DNA from: Hedera helix
Taxonomy: Eukaryota > Streptophyta > Magnoliopsida > Apiales > Araliaceae
DNA length: 64,000 nucleotides
Assembly (NCBI GenBank): GCA_947179155.2
Contig: OX359265.1
Span: forward strand, 1,421,501 to 1,485,500
Direction of reading: 5' to 3'
The translations under genes and the position numbers were made by a program. Shown here piece by piece: positions 1 through 12,114 of the stretch. How positions within the stretch are numbered: the first letter of the stretch is position 1; every line of letters starts with the position of its first letter. The notes below the pieces were generated by a model. That model was given only the letters and a program-made list of their open reading frames with translations, did not search any database and had not been told where the DNA came from.

Positions 1-1146
1 ATGAGAAATAAAAAAATAATGGAGTAATAAAAAAGAAAAAATATATTTTTTGATAAATAGGATTTTAGCATTCCAACAAAGAGATTACATAAAAATATTC
101 ACGACACAAAGACATGCATTGTCCGAAATCAATTATTTTTTAATTATACCACTCACGACTATACTTGATCACTCAACAAAACTCAGGACTGCTCAAATTG
201 ACCCACCTTTTACCATAGATTATAGATGGTAAACTAACGATCATTAAATTACATTATTAACCAAACCAATTTATAAAATTTCAACGAAAATCACTCGTCT
301 GAATATTTTAATGAGTGGACTTACAATATAGATCGATCGTCTTCCATTTGTAATTAATAATAATAAATAAATATGTATATTACGTGTCACGTTAAATAAA
401 ATTCTTAAATGTATAACGTGACATAAAAAATAAAAAATAAAATGGTTAAATTTTTATCTTACTTTATAAATAACCGTTTTATAAATAAAAATGATAATTT
501 TCAATTCCAATAAACTAGGCAATAGTCATATAAGGCGTCTAGCAATGAATTCATTCATAAAAATATACAACGCACAACCTCCCCTAGTCAAAATGGATAT
601 GCTTCATCATGATTCATGACATAAAAGGGTGGAAATATGGAATCATTTTCTTGTTAAACAATCCCGAAATACAAACAAAGCTTAACAGGAATTATATGAT
701 TCCTAGAAAATTTGTGTTGCGATTAAAGATATCGATTTTTATCATGAATAAATATATAAATTAGTTATTTATTTGTATTAAATTGTCGTTATATTTTCTC
801 ACTTATATATCTTGGATTCTTACACAAATAGACGTGTTGAAAGTTTCATACAGATTATTTTTCAATATATTTTTCAATTTGATGAATTACTCTTCTACTG
901 TGTTTGGATTGAAAGGATGAGACGGAGAAAAAAATATAATATTTTTAAAATATTTCAAGTATATATTTAATTATTGGTAAGGTAGATAATATAATATAAT
1001 CATAAAATTATCATACATATTTATTGTATTAAAATAAATTTTATTCTACCATTTTTTATATGAAATAAAAATTAAAGGAATAAAATAATTTTTTATTATT
1101 TTAATATAATTTATTCTTCAAAATAATTATCAAATATATTATTTTT

Positions 1147-1185
<39 letters not shown>

Positions 1186-1968
1186 ATTTCATTTCCTCAA
1201 TCTAAATATAGCATTAAAGATTCATAGCAAATTAGTATTAGTTAACGAGGGTTACTTAAGTCACAACAAAAACGGGATAGTTTTATCAACCAAAGCCCAA
1301 TAAGAAGCGAACGACTTACGGGGCCCACAAGCAACAATAGTCGAGCCAGAGGCTCATACGACAGCGTATTGCGGACATAACTCGTGCATTTTCTTAATCA
1401 GTGAGTTAACACTGGCGATTCAATCCGTCTTCAACACACCAATAGATACATACATAATACATACATACAAGAAAGAGATATATAGAGAGAGAAAGATAGA
1501 AAAAATGTTCTTAGACCGATAATCAACGGCCGATAATTGTATCTTACGGATGATTCACTTATGAATTTGTTGTAGAAGCCCTAGATATGAATTTCCCCTA
1601 AATTTGAATGGAAACCCTAACCCTAGCCCCGTCCCCAACCGTCGGATCCTCCAAATGTGACGACCTTCGGATCCTCTGTACTCATCACCAATTCTCAATC
1701 TTATTCTCCGGAGGTTAAGCTATTAAAGTTTTTATTTTTTATTTTTCCATTGATAATGGATATCTCCTTTTGTTTGGATTCAATTTAGTATTTTAGGTTT
1801 GTTCTATTTTAATTGAAATAATAGATAATGTATAACAATTTAGTATAATTGGTTTCTAAATCTTGTTGAAGATCATCAAAAGTTTCTTTTATTACAGACA
1901 GTAGGAGTAGAGAGTACAGATAAATATAGACATTTTATATAGATTTATATAGATATAGCTAGGGGGAG
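1..1968. other. AT-rich upstream region of the PWWP gene
   Basis: No coding region can be supported here. Positions 1-1250 are strongly AT-rich spacer with an (AT)n run at about 1148-1185. The last few hundred bases become richer in GA and CT and read like a plant 5' leader (about 1450-1700). A possible leader intron lies between about 1710 and 1900. No exact transcription start can be placed by eye. Confidence 0.5.
887..1217. mobile_element. possible MITE with imperfect terminal inverted repeats
   Basis: The left end reads TGTGTTTGGATTGAAAGGAT. The right end, reverse-complemented, reads approximately GCTATATTTAGATTGAGGAA. This gives imperfect inverted termini around an AT-rich core that includes an (AT)n run. 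No coding capacity is visible. The exact ends and the target duplication are not clear, so the family is left open. Confidence 0.35.
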
Positions 1969-4900
1969 ATGGGGAGTTCGGACACTGGTACGAGCACGGG
2001 CGTGGTTGATTGCAGTGTTGGGACCATCGTTTGGGTCCGGCGACGAAATGGTTCATGGTGGCCCGGTAAGATTCTAGGCCCTGATGAGCTCTCGGCTTCT
2101 CATCTTATGTCTCCTCGATCTGGAACTCCAGTCAAGCTTCTTGGGAGGGAGGACGCCAGTGTGTAAGTCTGCTTTAGCTCACTTTGGACTGACTCGTGAG
2201 TTTTATGATTAAGTGAATTTACTTTTTTGGGTATGGATTTGTCAGCATAATTATCTGCAACTGCATGTTTCATGGCCTTAATGTTCCTGCATCTTGTTAT
2301 TACTCTGATATTCGTCTCTTATCTCATAAAGGCTACATTGCTTACATTTTGAAATGAAAATATACTTGAGAATAGAATGTGTTTATACCCATTACCCACA
2401 TCAAACTAGACTTGTATAAGATGTACAAGGCATGCTTCAGGGGGTGCACAAACGTGATAAGTAAAATAGAAAAGGGACAACATGTTTGGAAGTGTTCTTG
2501 GCTCTATTACTAGACATTTCCACATATTTTCTATTCAAATATTATTTGCAATGTTTTGGAATCTATCTCAAATGACTTCTCAAATTTCCTGCTTACTCGG
2601 ATTCTCTTGATATGTTTTAATTAAGTTAAAATCTATATGGTTAATTACTCATTGCTTGTTAAATAGGCGTAAAAAAAAATTCTCTACAAATGTTTGGTAG
2701 TTTAATAATTATGCAATTTCTTGAAATGGAACAGCATCGTCGTGTTCATGCACTTTGGTATTGCTATTGTATAGCACATTTAAGTGTAAAGATAAAGGTT
2801 TGATATCCTTACAAGTTTTAGATCCTTTTATAATACATTCTTGCTTTCCTCCTAAAAAGAAGAGAGCTTCTCTCTGGATTGGTGCTTTAAAGTGGAGAAG
2901 GTTGACATTTCAGGGACACCCTTGTTAATCATCAGAGCAATCTAGTTTTCATGGAGACCATTTGAAGTGTTTGGACCTTAATGAAGTGCATAGAGAAAAC
3001 AAGAAGTGGCTATGCTCAAGATTATAGAAAAAAATTAGCCTATTATAGATCTTATTTTACATCCTTCTTATCCAAGAATTATATTCTATGCATTAAGGTT
3101 GTCATTACTGGTTGTTTTCTTTTATCAGAAAGTACAACATCAAAAGTGACATGAATTTAATTTGTGCTTATATAGAAAGTTGGATTTTTGTGTGGTGCGC
3201 ATGGTATTCTTTCTTTGTATTGGTGTGATTTTTTAATTATTTTTTGGTTTGGTGTGTTATCAGGGATTGGTACAATTTGGAGAAGTCCAAGCGTGTGAAG
3301 GCATTTCGATGTGGCGAGTTTGATGACTGTATTGAAAGGGCTGAAGCTTCACAGGGAATGCCTCCTAAAAAAAGAGAGAAATATGCACGCCGGGAAGATG
3401 CTATTATTCATGCTCTTGAACTTGAGAAGCAATTTTTGGAGAGACAAGATGGCAAATTAGGTTGTTCTTCTAATGGTAGGAGCAGTAAATTATCTGATGG
3501 TGTAAGAAAAGAGTTAGAAACCTCTTCAGAAAGCTTGGGACATGGCGGTGGCAAACATGTACACACTAAATCTCGTCAACTTTCGGAAGAATTGGATCTG
3601 CCGCTTGGGGTAAAGAACAAGGATCATCATCTGCAAACACAGGAAGTCAAAGAGGGAAGTCAGCTGAGCGGGGATGATGATAATTCTGATGTACTACCTC
3701 GGATGAGAGGTTTGCAGGACTTTGGTCTTAGGACTGCTTCTTCAAAGCGAAAGATTTTTCCTTCCGTTGCTTCCAATGGTTCTCAGAGTTCTCTGTTTGA
3801 TAATAGTTCTGATGCTCCTCTTAATTGTGGTCTTGACACTGAGAATATGAATTATGCCAATGATAAAACTTCCTTAGAGAAAAGGAAAAGGTCACACGAG
3901 GTGTTGGCTGAAGAATCCTTAGTCAAGAGGCGTGATAGGCGCCGTCCTCTTGTTCAAGTACTTGAGAGTAGTGTAAAGTTACCAGCTCCTCACTCCTTGC
4001 ATCCTGAAGATAGTAGTGTCTCTCCCTTTGTAACTGAAGATGAGCAAATGGGAGTTGCAGGTTGTGCAAAGAGGAGCAAACATACGCACCACTCTAAGTC
4101 CAGTGATTCAACTGGAGATAATGAAATCCATTCCGAACATATGGACATTTCACCTTCCAAGTATGAAGATAATAGCAATCCTCTTCCTGTTGCTATCAGC
4201 AAGGAAAACACTTCTGGATCTACGGAAGATACTGAAACTGACTCTTCTGAGACTGATTCTCTTGAGTCAGATACGGATGAAGAAATGACTGCACTTTCAG
4301 GTATAATTGTGTTTACTTTTATTTCTTCCTACAGAATCCTTACTATTTCGTACATTTAACAGTTCTTTGTAGTGTTCATGCTTCTTATGTTTGCAGTATC
4401 TGCATGCTCAGTGATGCTGTCTGTTTCCATTCAATATCTGCTATCTATTTTCAATAATGATTGTTTTATACTTTTATTCACTTTTTCAGATTGTATGCCT
4501 ACTTGGGTATTGTTCAACTTTTTTCTGCCCTTGTTTTTACTTAAGCAATTATATATTCAATTTATTCATGCATGCGATATCATTGCTAGTTTGTTCGTAT
4601 TCATTTTGAGATGCTCTGCTATTGCTTGTGTTATTAGGCCAAGGTATAAGAATTAGGTAATATATCGTGAAATTATAATTTGGAAAGATAAATTCCCTTC
4701 CTGGCCTCATTGGGATGTGGTTATTTTTTGAGAGGTACACTCTTCTCCATGAGCTTATGCTAGTCGCATAATATGGAAGTTTTGAAAATGGTACCACGTC
4801 ATAATATGGAATTGTTGTAAACGGTACCACGGCTCTTACCAATACATTTCTGGCAGATTTAATCTTGCATGAGCGTATATCGCGTTTAATTGCATAAAAG

Positions 4901-7719
4901 GACGAGTTGCTAATTCAAGTCCTAGGGAAAAAAAGGAAAAAGAGCAAGAGCAAGAAAGCAAAAAAAGAAGGAAATGATCTTTTGGGTTTATGTGATATAG
5001 GTATCTAAAATAATGATTATAATTTATATGTTGGATATTTTAGTTTATTTACATACATATTTTTTATTACTGATACTAGTATAATTTAAATCTTGGACTA
5101 TTTGGTAATTTAGTAGATAAGTTTTGGACTATGGGAAGTATTAATGCTATTTTTGTCCTTTAATCAGCTGAATCGTGTGTAAACTTTTAAAGCTTTTTGC
5201 TTGAAATATGTTATTATAGAATAAAAAAACTTCATTCTTTGAGATTTTTATTCTTTCTATCCTTATCTTCATATAATTTCTTTTTCTGATGTCATAATAT
5301 TTGCCTAATATGAACTTTGATACAGACTTTTAGAGTGAAGTGTCTAGGGGATTATGCATCATCATCACACATCATCTCACAACAAAAAGCACTAGTCTAA
5401 AGTTATGCAATTCAATGATGAGCTTTTCTTCGGCATTTTAATGCCTTTATCCTTGGGAGTATCAGATACGCTGGGAAGGATAAGAGCAATTAATGAGAAC
5501 TGATACGATGGCATAACTTTCACAGCATTACGCTGTTAATGGATGTGACATTTCTGCATTTGCACTAAAAGAATGTGTGCATTCATGCAAATGGTGTTAT
5601 TATCAAATCTTTTGTGTTTAGAGTGAATACTGTCCAAGGCTAGAATCTATGTTTCAAGGCAGCATCCTCTTTTGTGCGGCAGAATCTATGTTTTTGTTGC
5701 TTCAATGAAGATTCTAATCACTGTTTCCTCCCACTTCATTACTAATGCTGTGATGTGAATGTATTATTGGTATTTCATATATTGGTTATCACAGTCACAC
5801 ACATGCATTAGGGACTTTGTTGATTGTTTGTCTCTGAACAATGGCATATGTATATATGTAAGGTTTATTCTGTTTGTCAAGAAAATGGGGTCTACTTCTA
5901 TGACTAACATAATAATAATAATAATAACAGTATAAGAATAATAATAATTATAGTGGTATTTTTTTTCTTCATGACCAATTAGCAACTTAATATTTCGCTG
6001 GTTCTCTGAACACAGCGGTCTTATCGTCATTTGTTTGGGCCCTTGGTCTTTAAACCTTGGCAGCACATGTTTTTTTTTTCTTCTTAAATTTTCTTTTTTG
6101 GTAAAGAGAGTCTAAGTTCTTTTGTTAGGGAAGAAAAAACTTCTTTCGTTCCAAATTATAAGATCATTATCGACTTTTGAAGTCAAACTCAAAATTGACA
6201 TAATTCATTAACGATTACGAAACAATTAATTTTATGATTAGTACTACTTTTTAGATAGTTTAATATTTTCATCATTGTGTTAACTAGAATTAAATGAATT
6301 TATGTCAACTTTGAGTTTGAAAATGTCTCGAATCGACTTTAAGTCAATGGTCTTATATTTTGGAAATGAGGTAGTATTATCAATATTGTGAGGGAGAATT
6401 GACAATGATCTCCAGATGCCCGCTAGTTCATCATGGACCATTGGCCAACCATCTTTCTCTCTGTAAAACACTTGTAGGCGCAGCATTAGTATGTTAAATG
6501 TTGTTTTTGAATCAATTATGCTAGTTCTTTGGAGTTTTTCTTTACTCTTTGAGCTTAACTCTTTCTGTTTGGTTGTTTAGATGAATCCATAGAATTCAGG
6601 CCAAAATCTATGGGGAAATCTGAAGCACAAGAGGAACATGGGAGCATGAGCAGTGAGGAGCCTGATGACTTGGGACCTACCAGTGACATGTCGCACCCTT
6701 CTCCTAATGACGATGTTTCAGCTAGTCTGGAGGTCTCCAAATGGCAACTGAAAGGAAAAAGGAATTCCCGAGCTCTTACAAAAAGATATGTGGATGTAAC
6801 TGGGAGAAAGGTTTCCAGAGGATTCAATAATGGAATAAATTTTACTGGTAAGGGAAGCTATGGTTCTGATGAGGCTGATCTCACTGAGAAGAATTTTGGA
6901 ACCCGAATGGTTGAATATGGGTCTAGAGGTTTAGATGGTAACAACTGTAGTATCACCAGCTGGGAGGACCTGGCTTGGAATGATCAGCCTGTCCAGAAAG
7001 GATACTGGGGAGATTCCGTTGAGTACATGGATCCTGAATTTGTTGGTCGTCATTTTGGTGACAGGATGAGGTGCATGTTGGTAGAAGTAGATTTGAAAGT
7101 CCAGTCGAGTTATCAAAGAGAACATGTCCCAATGATTTCACTGATGAGCAAGTTAAATGGGCAGGCAATAGTAGGGCACCCTATTCAAATTGAAGCACTA
7201 GAAAATGGTTCATCTGATGCTCTTTTGGCTGCAGCTGATGAACTTGACCAGGACTATGACACAGCACTTCCACCAGTGTGGAGGACTGCCAGGAGGACAG
7301 CCAATTGTCGAGTCCCCCGCCCACGCTCATCATCAACAGTGGATGGCGACGAAAATGCCGAGCATCTGCAGCATGTACATCAAGACAGAAAAGGTTCATC
7401 AAGGAAATCAAATGCAGCTAGTTTCATTCAGAAGGTGAGCATGGCAGGGAAGAGCTCAACTCATGTTTCCCGCCCAACTGACAGGAAATTCCTCAGAAGG
7501 CCAGCAAAGAAGATGAGTATATCTTCAAGCCAAAAGACAAGAACGCTTTCTTCAATCGCCACACAGCAAAAACACAACAATCATCTGAAACCAGGTACCA
7601 ACAGTTATCGGGTAAATGGGCTGATCAAACCCGAGATAGTGCCCACGGCAGTTGCTTGTATCCCTGTTAAACTAGTATTCAGTAGGTTATATGAAGAGTT
7701 GGTTGGCCGCCATAAATAA
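1969..7719 (+). CDS. PWWP (Tudor/PWWP/MBT) domain nuclear protein, 3 exons
   Basis: Exons are 1969-2162, 3264-4300 and 6581-7719. All junctions are GT-AG and the joined frame is open for 789 aa. A PWWP-type domain starts near residue 17; its signature reads SWWP at residues 29-32 instead of PWWP and is followed by GKILG. The domain continues across the first splice junction (residue 65) into DWYNLEKSKRVKAFRCGEFD. Basic clusters KRKR (about 270) and VKRRDRRRP (about 288) are likely nuclear localisation signals. An acidic, Ser/Thr-rich stretch lies at about 384-408. A second conserved block with WEDLAWNDQPVQKGYW begins near residue 538. This layout matches the plant family of Arabidopsis At1g51745 and At3g21295, annotated as Tudor/PWWP/MBT proteins. 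PWWP domains bind methylated histone tails and DNA, so a chromatin role is inferred. The first ATG in a long open exon was chosen as the start. Confidence 0.88.
2163..3263 (+). other. intron 1 of the PWWP gene
   Basis: The donor GTAAGT follows codon 64 plus two bases, and the acceptor TTATCAG precedes the exon that starts GATTGGTAC. The intron interrupts the PWWP domain. It is T-rich and nothing inside it could be recognised as a repeat or gene. Confidence 0.8.
4301..6580 (+). other. intron 2 of the PWWP gene
   Basis: The donor is G|GTATAA at 4300/4301 and the acceptor is TTGTTTAG at 6580. It is a 2.3-kb AT-rich intron. It contains a run of AAT trinucleotides near 5909-5948 and a Stowaway-like MITE at about 6141-6374. 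No other structure was recognised. Confidence 0.75.
6141..6374. mobile_element. Stowaway-like MITE
   Basis: The left end reads TTCGTTCCAAATTATAAGATCATT. The right end, reverse-complemented, reads CTACCTCATTTCCAAAATATAAGACCATT. The element is about 235 bp, non-coding, with matching subterminal segments (AAACTCAAAATTGACATAA against the inverted TTATGTCAACTTTGAGTTT). Related copies are at 47985-48439 and, truncated, at about 44690-44805. These features fit Tc1/mariner-derived Stowaway MITEs. Confidence 0.6.
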
Positions 7720-9513
7720 ATATTGGTCTTGGGGATTAAGTGAAGCAATACAGAAAGTAATCAGTTATAGCTACATGTAAATTGTAAGAGATCAATAATG
7801 TTATACTGCCAGTGCGTCTATTGCTGCAATTTTTTCCTTCCTCATTAGGCCTGCCCTGTACCCCTCGATTTAGTGTTATGGAGGATAAAAATTCTGCAGA
7901 CCCAGCTCAATAATGAGACGGAGCAGGTGTATGGACCAGGATTTATACGTATGTCAAGTTTTCGCGATCATGTCCATGTTGCCGTACATGCGTTCCTGAG
8001 GACACAAATGAAGACCTGGAAGCTGTATGAATCTTGTAACTGTTAGACAGAGGTAGGTTTCTGATATTATACAGATGAATGTATATTGTACTTCTCTGAG
8101 TTTACGACTTCATGTAGCTACAATCTTCAATTTAATTTTGAAATATAATGAAATACCTACAAATCAATGTATATTGTACTTCTCTGCAGATCAATGAACT
8201 TGCTGTTAGTTTTGGAGAGAGAGATTGGCGTCTCTTCTTATTTTTTTGGTGCAAGATGCGAGTAGCAAAGAAAACAGTGGTACATAATGGCCACAGCTTG
8301 ATGGTTAAGAGCGAGACCTCAAGTTTTTAGGTCCTAATTTCAATTCTTAGCGAAATGTATGAGTTTTATTTCTCCTCTATGTAAAATTTGTATTCTTGGT
8401 TTTGATTATTGTAATTTTGAATAAAGCATTCATGTTGATTATTAAATACTGTGTATTTGTAATTTTTCAGCATAGTGTGAGCTTCGAAATAAAAATAAAT
8501 TTAAATCATTTTTGAAATAATAATAATTAATTAATTATATGCAAAGGACATTACTACATTTAAAACTTAATTAGAAGGTTATTTTATTTATTTTATCAAA
8601 AATGATTCACGGGGTACCAGTTAAGTCATGAAAACATTATTTTTATTCTTTTGTGCATCTAATGTGTGTATTATGTATTTGTTTTTTCTTTAAAACATGG
8701 GTTTGTGAATCGTGATCATATATTTTAAAACCTCCAAATAAACTAAATGTGGAAATACATACAAATTAATAGTTTTATTAATAAGTTTGAAATCAAATCT
8801 TTACAAATGAAATATAAAGAAATTTGAATTATGTAGACAAGAAAATCTCATACCTTACTAGGGTTAGGGTTCGTAGTAATGGTGAATGTGAGAAATCCGT
8901 AAAAATGTCAAGTGTTTGAGGGTTTCGAGTGAATCCAGGTTAGACTAAGGGGTCCAAGTGTAGTTACGAATGTCCTAAATTTAAACTTGATTTAAATCTT
9001 CAAAGCTCCCTTGCGTCAAGAGAGAATACTCCAAATTGCTTAAATTCCAAAAGTTCATTCCTCATGCAATGAGTGGGCTATTTATAGTGTTATTGGCTAA
9101 GGTCATATGCTAGGCACGTGACTCTATGAAAATTTTCAGAAATACCCTTAATAATATAGAAATTCCAAAAATACCCTAGTTATCCGAGTAATGTCAGATC
9201 GCTCCATTCTTTTACCCACCAATCTAATTTCTCAACCAATTCTCAAAATGAGTTGCCCCCACAAGCCTTCTGTCTCGAGACTCATAAGACCCTTTCTTGG
9301 GTCTCATTCATTTATTTTCAGCTTTTTCGTCTTAGTTCATTTAATTATTTAAGTCAAATGTAAATCATAATTTGTACACGAGTCCACATTTTGTCCCTTA
9401 TACCTAACTCGCGCCTTTGAAGTGATAATCGTGTATAATTTTTTCTAGTTTTTGAGTCCCGCTTTAATTTCCAAGTCTTTCTCTAGACTTGTACCTTTCG
9501 TCAAGTCTCTTTT

Positions 9514-9517
<4 letters not shown>
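7720..9517. other. 3' flank of the PWWP gene, then repeat-like spacer
   Basis: The 3' UTR probably runs to about 8160-8430, with candidate AATAAA signals near 8419. Beyond that no gene is visible. Around 9068-9085 the minus strand reads CACTATAAATAGCCC, a TATA-box context typical of plant LTR promoters. The section from about 8600 to 9480 may therefore be an old minus-oriented LTR, but I could not find both ends. Confidence 0.4.

Positions 9518-9580
<63 letters not shown>
9518..9580. repeat. (AT)n microsatellite
   Basis: A pure TA/AT dinucleotide run of about 62 bases directly abuts the foldback element that follows it. Confidence 0.9.
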
Positions 9581-9584
<4 letters not shown>

Positions 9585-9732
9585 AATTGATATTTTTACA
9601 AGAGAATTTGATATTTTCACAAGAAAATCGTCGCTATAGACATACAGCGACAATTAAAAACGTTGGTATAGACTTATAGCGACGATTTTCTTGTGAAAAT
9701 ATCAAATTTCCCTGTAAAAATATCAATTCCCT
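9581..9732. mobile_element. 152-bp foldback MITE
   Basis: The sequence begins AGGGAATTGATATTTTTACA and ends with its near-perfect inverse. The arms of about 65 bases are almost fully complementary, and the loop lies around the GTCGCTATAGACATACAGCG segment. It is flanked by TATAT on both sides. The terminal 14 bases AGGGAATTGATATT are shared with the 980-bp element at 46285-47264. No coding capacity. Confidence 0.75.
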
Positions 9733-11026
9733 ATATATATACACACATAGAAATTTATCCACAGTAACCGATTGCTGGTAGCAACCAAAATTGGTTTGCC
9801 GCGAGAAAGAGTAACAGTAGGGCTAATTAATGCAAAAATTAGTTTGCCACAATAGGAAGTAGCTGTTAGGGTTTCGACACAGTGAAAGCAGCGAAATTTA
9901 AAAAAAAATCCGAAACCCTAAAAGAGGATCCATGCGAATACAGATTAATCAAAGATTTAGATTATTTTACCGATTATCCGAGATGGACAGGAGACGATGG
10001 AATTCTGGAACGGCTTCGAATCTTCAACGCAATCCAGCGACTGCGTCTCTACGGTATCCACACAAACGCTTCGCGAATCGTCACACGACCTGCAGCAAAA
10101 GGAACCGCGGTACTAGCCACCAAGATCAGGATTTTCGAATTATTTTTCTCTCTAGCCTCTTTCTGAAAACGGCTAGGATTTTTTGTTTTTGTTCCTTACG
10201 TGATTAAGACTACTGATATATCATATATATAGTAATTAATAGGAATTAACCAAAACCTAATTTAATTAGAAAAATAAAATCCAAATTTATATATATTATA
10301 TCTTAATTAAGTCTAACTTGATTAATATACATATATATAAATTATCCTATTAATTTAAATTTGTAATTTTAAATACTATCAATCATATTGACATATTTAA
10401 CTACTTACATATCTAAGTGTGTGACCCTATAGGTTATTATTATATTGGCAATAATTTTAAAATCATATTATAAAATTATAAACAGTGAGCGACATCTAGT
10501 AATGCATCACTGTACCCAAATAATAATAAGATCGGTGATTCGATGCAACCTTTTCGTGACCAATGTTTCAATGCAATTTAATCCTTTTAACATTGGCATC
10601 CTAGATTAAACTCGAGGCATGGAAAGTGTCACACTCTTCATAATTTAATCTGAGTTTTCTTGATCAATTAGTAGACTATATGAAACAGATCATTATTTGA
10701 GCGTGCCCATGCATTTCATAGTCTTACTCAATCAAGAGGCTTATGGATATCTCCCCTAATATATAGGAGAGTTAAATTCCATCTAGATCACTCATATTCC
10801 TCACACAATTCATGATGTACCCAATAATCACCTTTATTGTCCACCCTATTAAATGTGACATTTGATAATATCAAAGTATATAAATTATCGTGTAATAATA
10901 TAGTGATCTCAGGTCGGAGGATCATTACATCATTGTCACTGTAGGAATTTCTTATGACACTTTGCATAATGTTCCACGTAGAATTCTCATGGTGGATCAG
11001 TCTAGTACACTGTTCTCTAACATGTA

Positions 11027-11031
11027 CCTAT
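11027..11031. repeat. target-site duplication CCTAT, left copy
   Basis: CCTAT immediately precedes the 5' LTR and is repeated exactly after the 3' LTR at 19339-19343. Confidence 0.9.
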
Positions 11032-11325
11032 TGTAGACACCCAAATTTTGCACTTTTGGACTAACCCTGGCAGGAGGGTAAAATCGTCATTTGACCCGAC
11101 ACGCGGAAAAGAAGGTGGACCCCAACACCATGCCACCCCAGCGATTTACGGTCAAAGCCGCCACCACGGACAACGAGCATCCGGTCACTTGAGGCAAGGC
11201 GAACAGTTGACCCAGAAAAGCCTAAGCCGACCCTTTTCAAAATCACATTTAATTCAAAAGGCTAAAATTGGAAAGGGACATTTTTAATATTAAAAAACGA
11301 GACGGCGAAAATCCCGGCGACGACA
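11032..11325 (+). repeat. 5' LTR of the TR-GAG element
   Basis: It begins TGTAGACACCC and ends GGCGACGACA. By eye it is identical over 294 bp to the 3' LTR at 19045-19338. Short open frames inside it are the same in both copies and are not genes. Confidence 0.93.
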
Positions 11326-11327
11326 GC

Positions 11328-11345
11328 TGGCGACTCTGCTGGGGA
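11328..11345 (+). other. primer binding site of the TR-GAG element
   Basis: TGGCGACTCTGCTGGGGA lies two bases after the 5' LTR. It starts with TGG, the complement of a tRNA CCA end. The sequence resembles the primer binding site of plant Ogre/Tat elements, which is reported to match a tRNA-Arg 3' end; that assignment is from memory. Confidence 0.75.
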
Positions 11346-12114
11346 CATTAGAGGGCTTAAGCCGCATTTAAAATCCTGATGTTTTTCTATCCTTTAAAAA
11401 TCTAAAAAATGTGTGTTTGCGTTATTTGCGTTGATTTACCTTTTTTGCGCGTGTATGTGAATAGTGTGATTGCGTTTCTTTTCAAGTCTTTACTTTATTA
11501 GCATCATATGCATACGGTGAGGTACGATGAATGTATGATAAATGTATGTTGAGCAGTTCCTCCTCCTGAGGCAAACCCGTCGGATGTGGATTACTGGACT
11601 CAAAGGGGTGCTCCCCGGCGAGGCTCAGGAAAAGCATCCACTCAGATCCAATCCAATTGAAAGATCGGATTCATTCCCTTCGAGTATGTTGCGAAGATCT
11701 GGGAACCTTCATGCCGAAAAGCCCGCGAGAGTAACTTAGGGTAGGTCAGCCTCAGATAAACCCAACGCGAGGGAAGTCTCTTCATACCCTTTTACATTTT
11801 ACGCACGTAATATCATACTGTAGTCAATCCTTTTGTACCAACCACTTTTTCCAAATAAAAGTACTAACCTCTGTTTTACAGGGGCAAGCTTGGAGAGCAT
11901 CGTGAATTGCACTGTGTCATTACCTTGGTTAAAATAAAAAGGACACTGACTCTGTTTTGCAGAAAAAGATTACAAAACCCAAAAATACAAAAATAATTGC
12001 TTTAGCATGCATCTGCCAATACCATGACCCGGAACTAAACTTGGTTTATTTATTCGCAGGATTGCTCCCCAAACCCGTCTCCGATCTAAGAAAGCCAGAG
12101 AATCAACAGTCGAG
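11346..12114 (+). other. 5' leader of the TR-GAG element
   Basis: About 770 bases separate the PBS from the gag start. No coding region is supported. The leader contains GC-rich stretches near 11560-11770 that resemble host gene-like composition but have no recognisable product. Confidence 0.6.

Noticed and set aside
4372..4842. Two overlapping 94-97 aa open frames in PWWP intron 2
   Set aside because: T-rich intron sequence, hydrophobic by composition, no family resemblance.
6931..7438. Several 64-77 aa frames overlapping PWWP exon 3
   Set aside because: Shadows of the real coding frame on other frames.
9452..9679. Open frame with a long IYIYIY stretch (similar ones at 28958 and 47195)
   Set aside because: Translation of an (AT)n microsatellite.
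11048..11287. 79-aa open frame found twice (also at 19061-19300)
   Set aside because: It is identical only because it lies in the two LTRs of one element. No sign of coding use.
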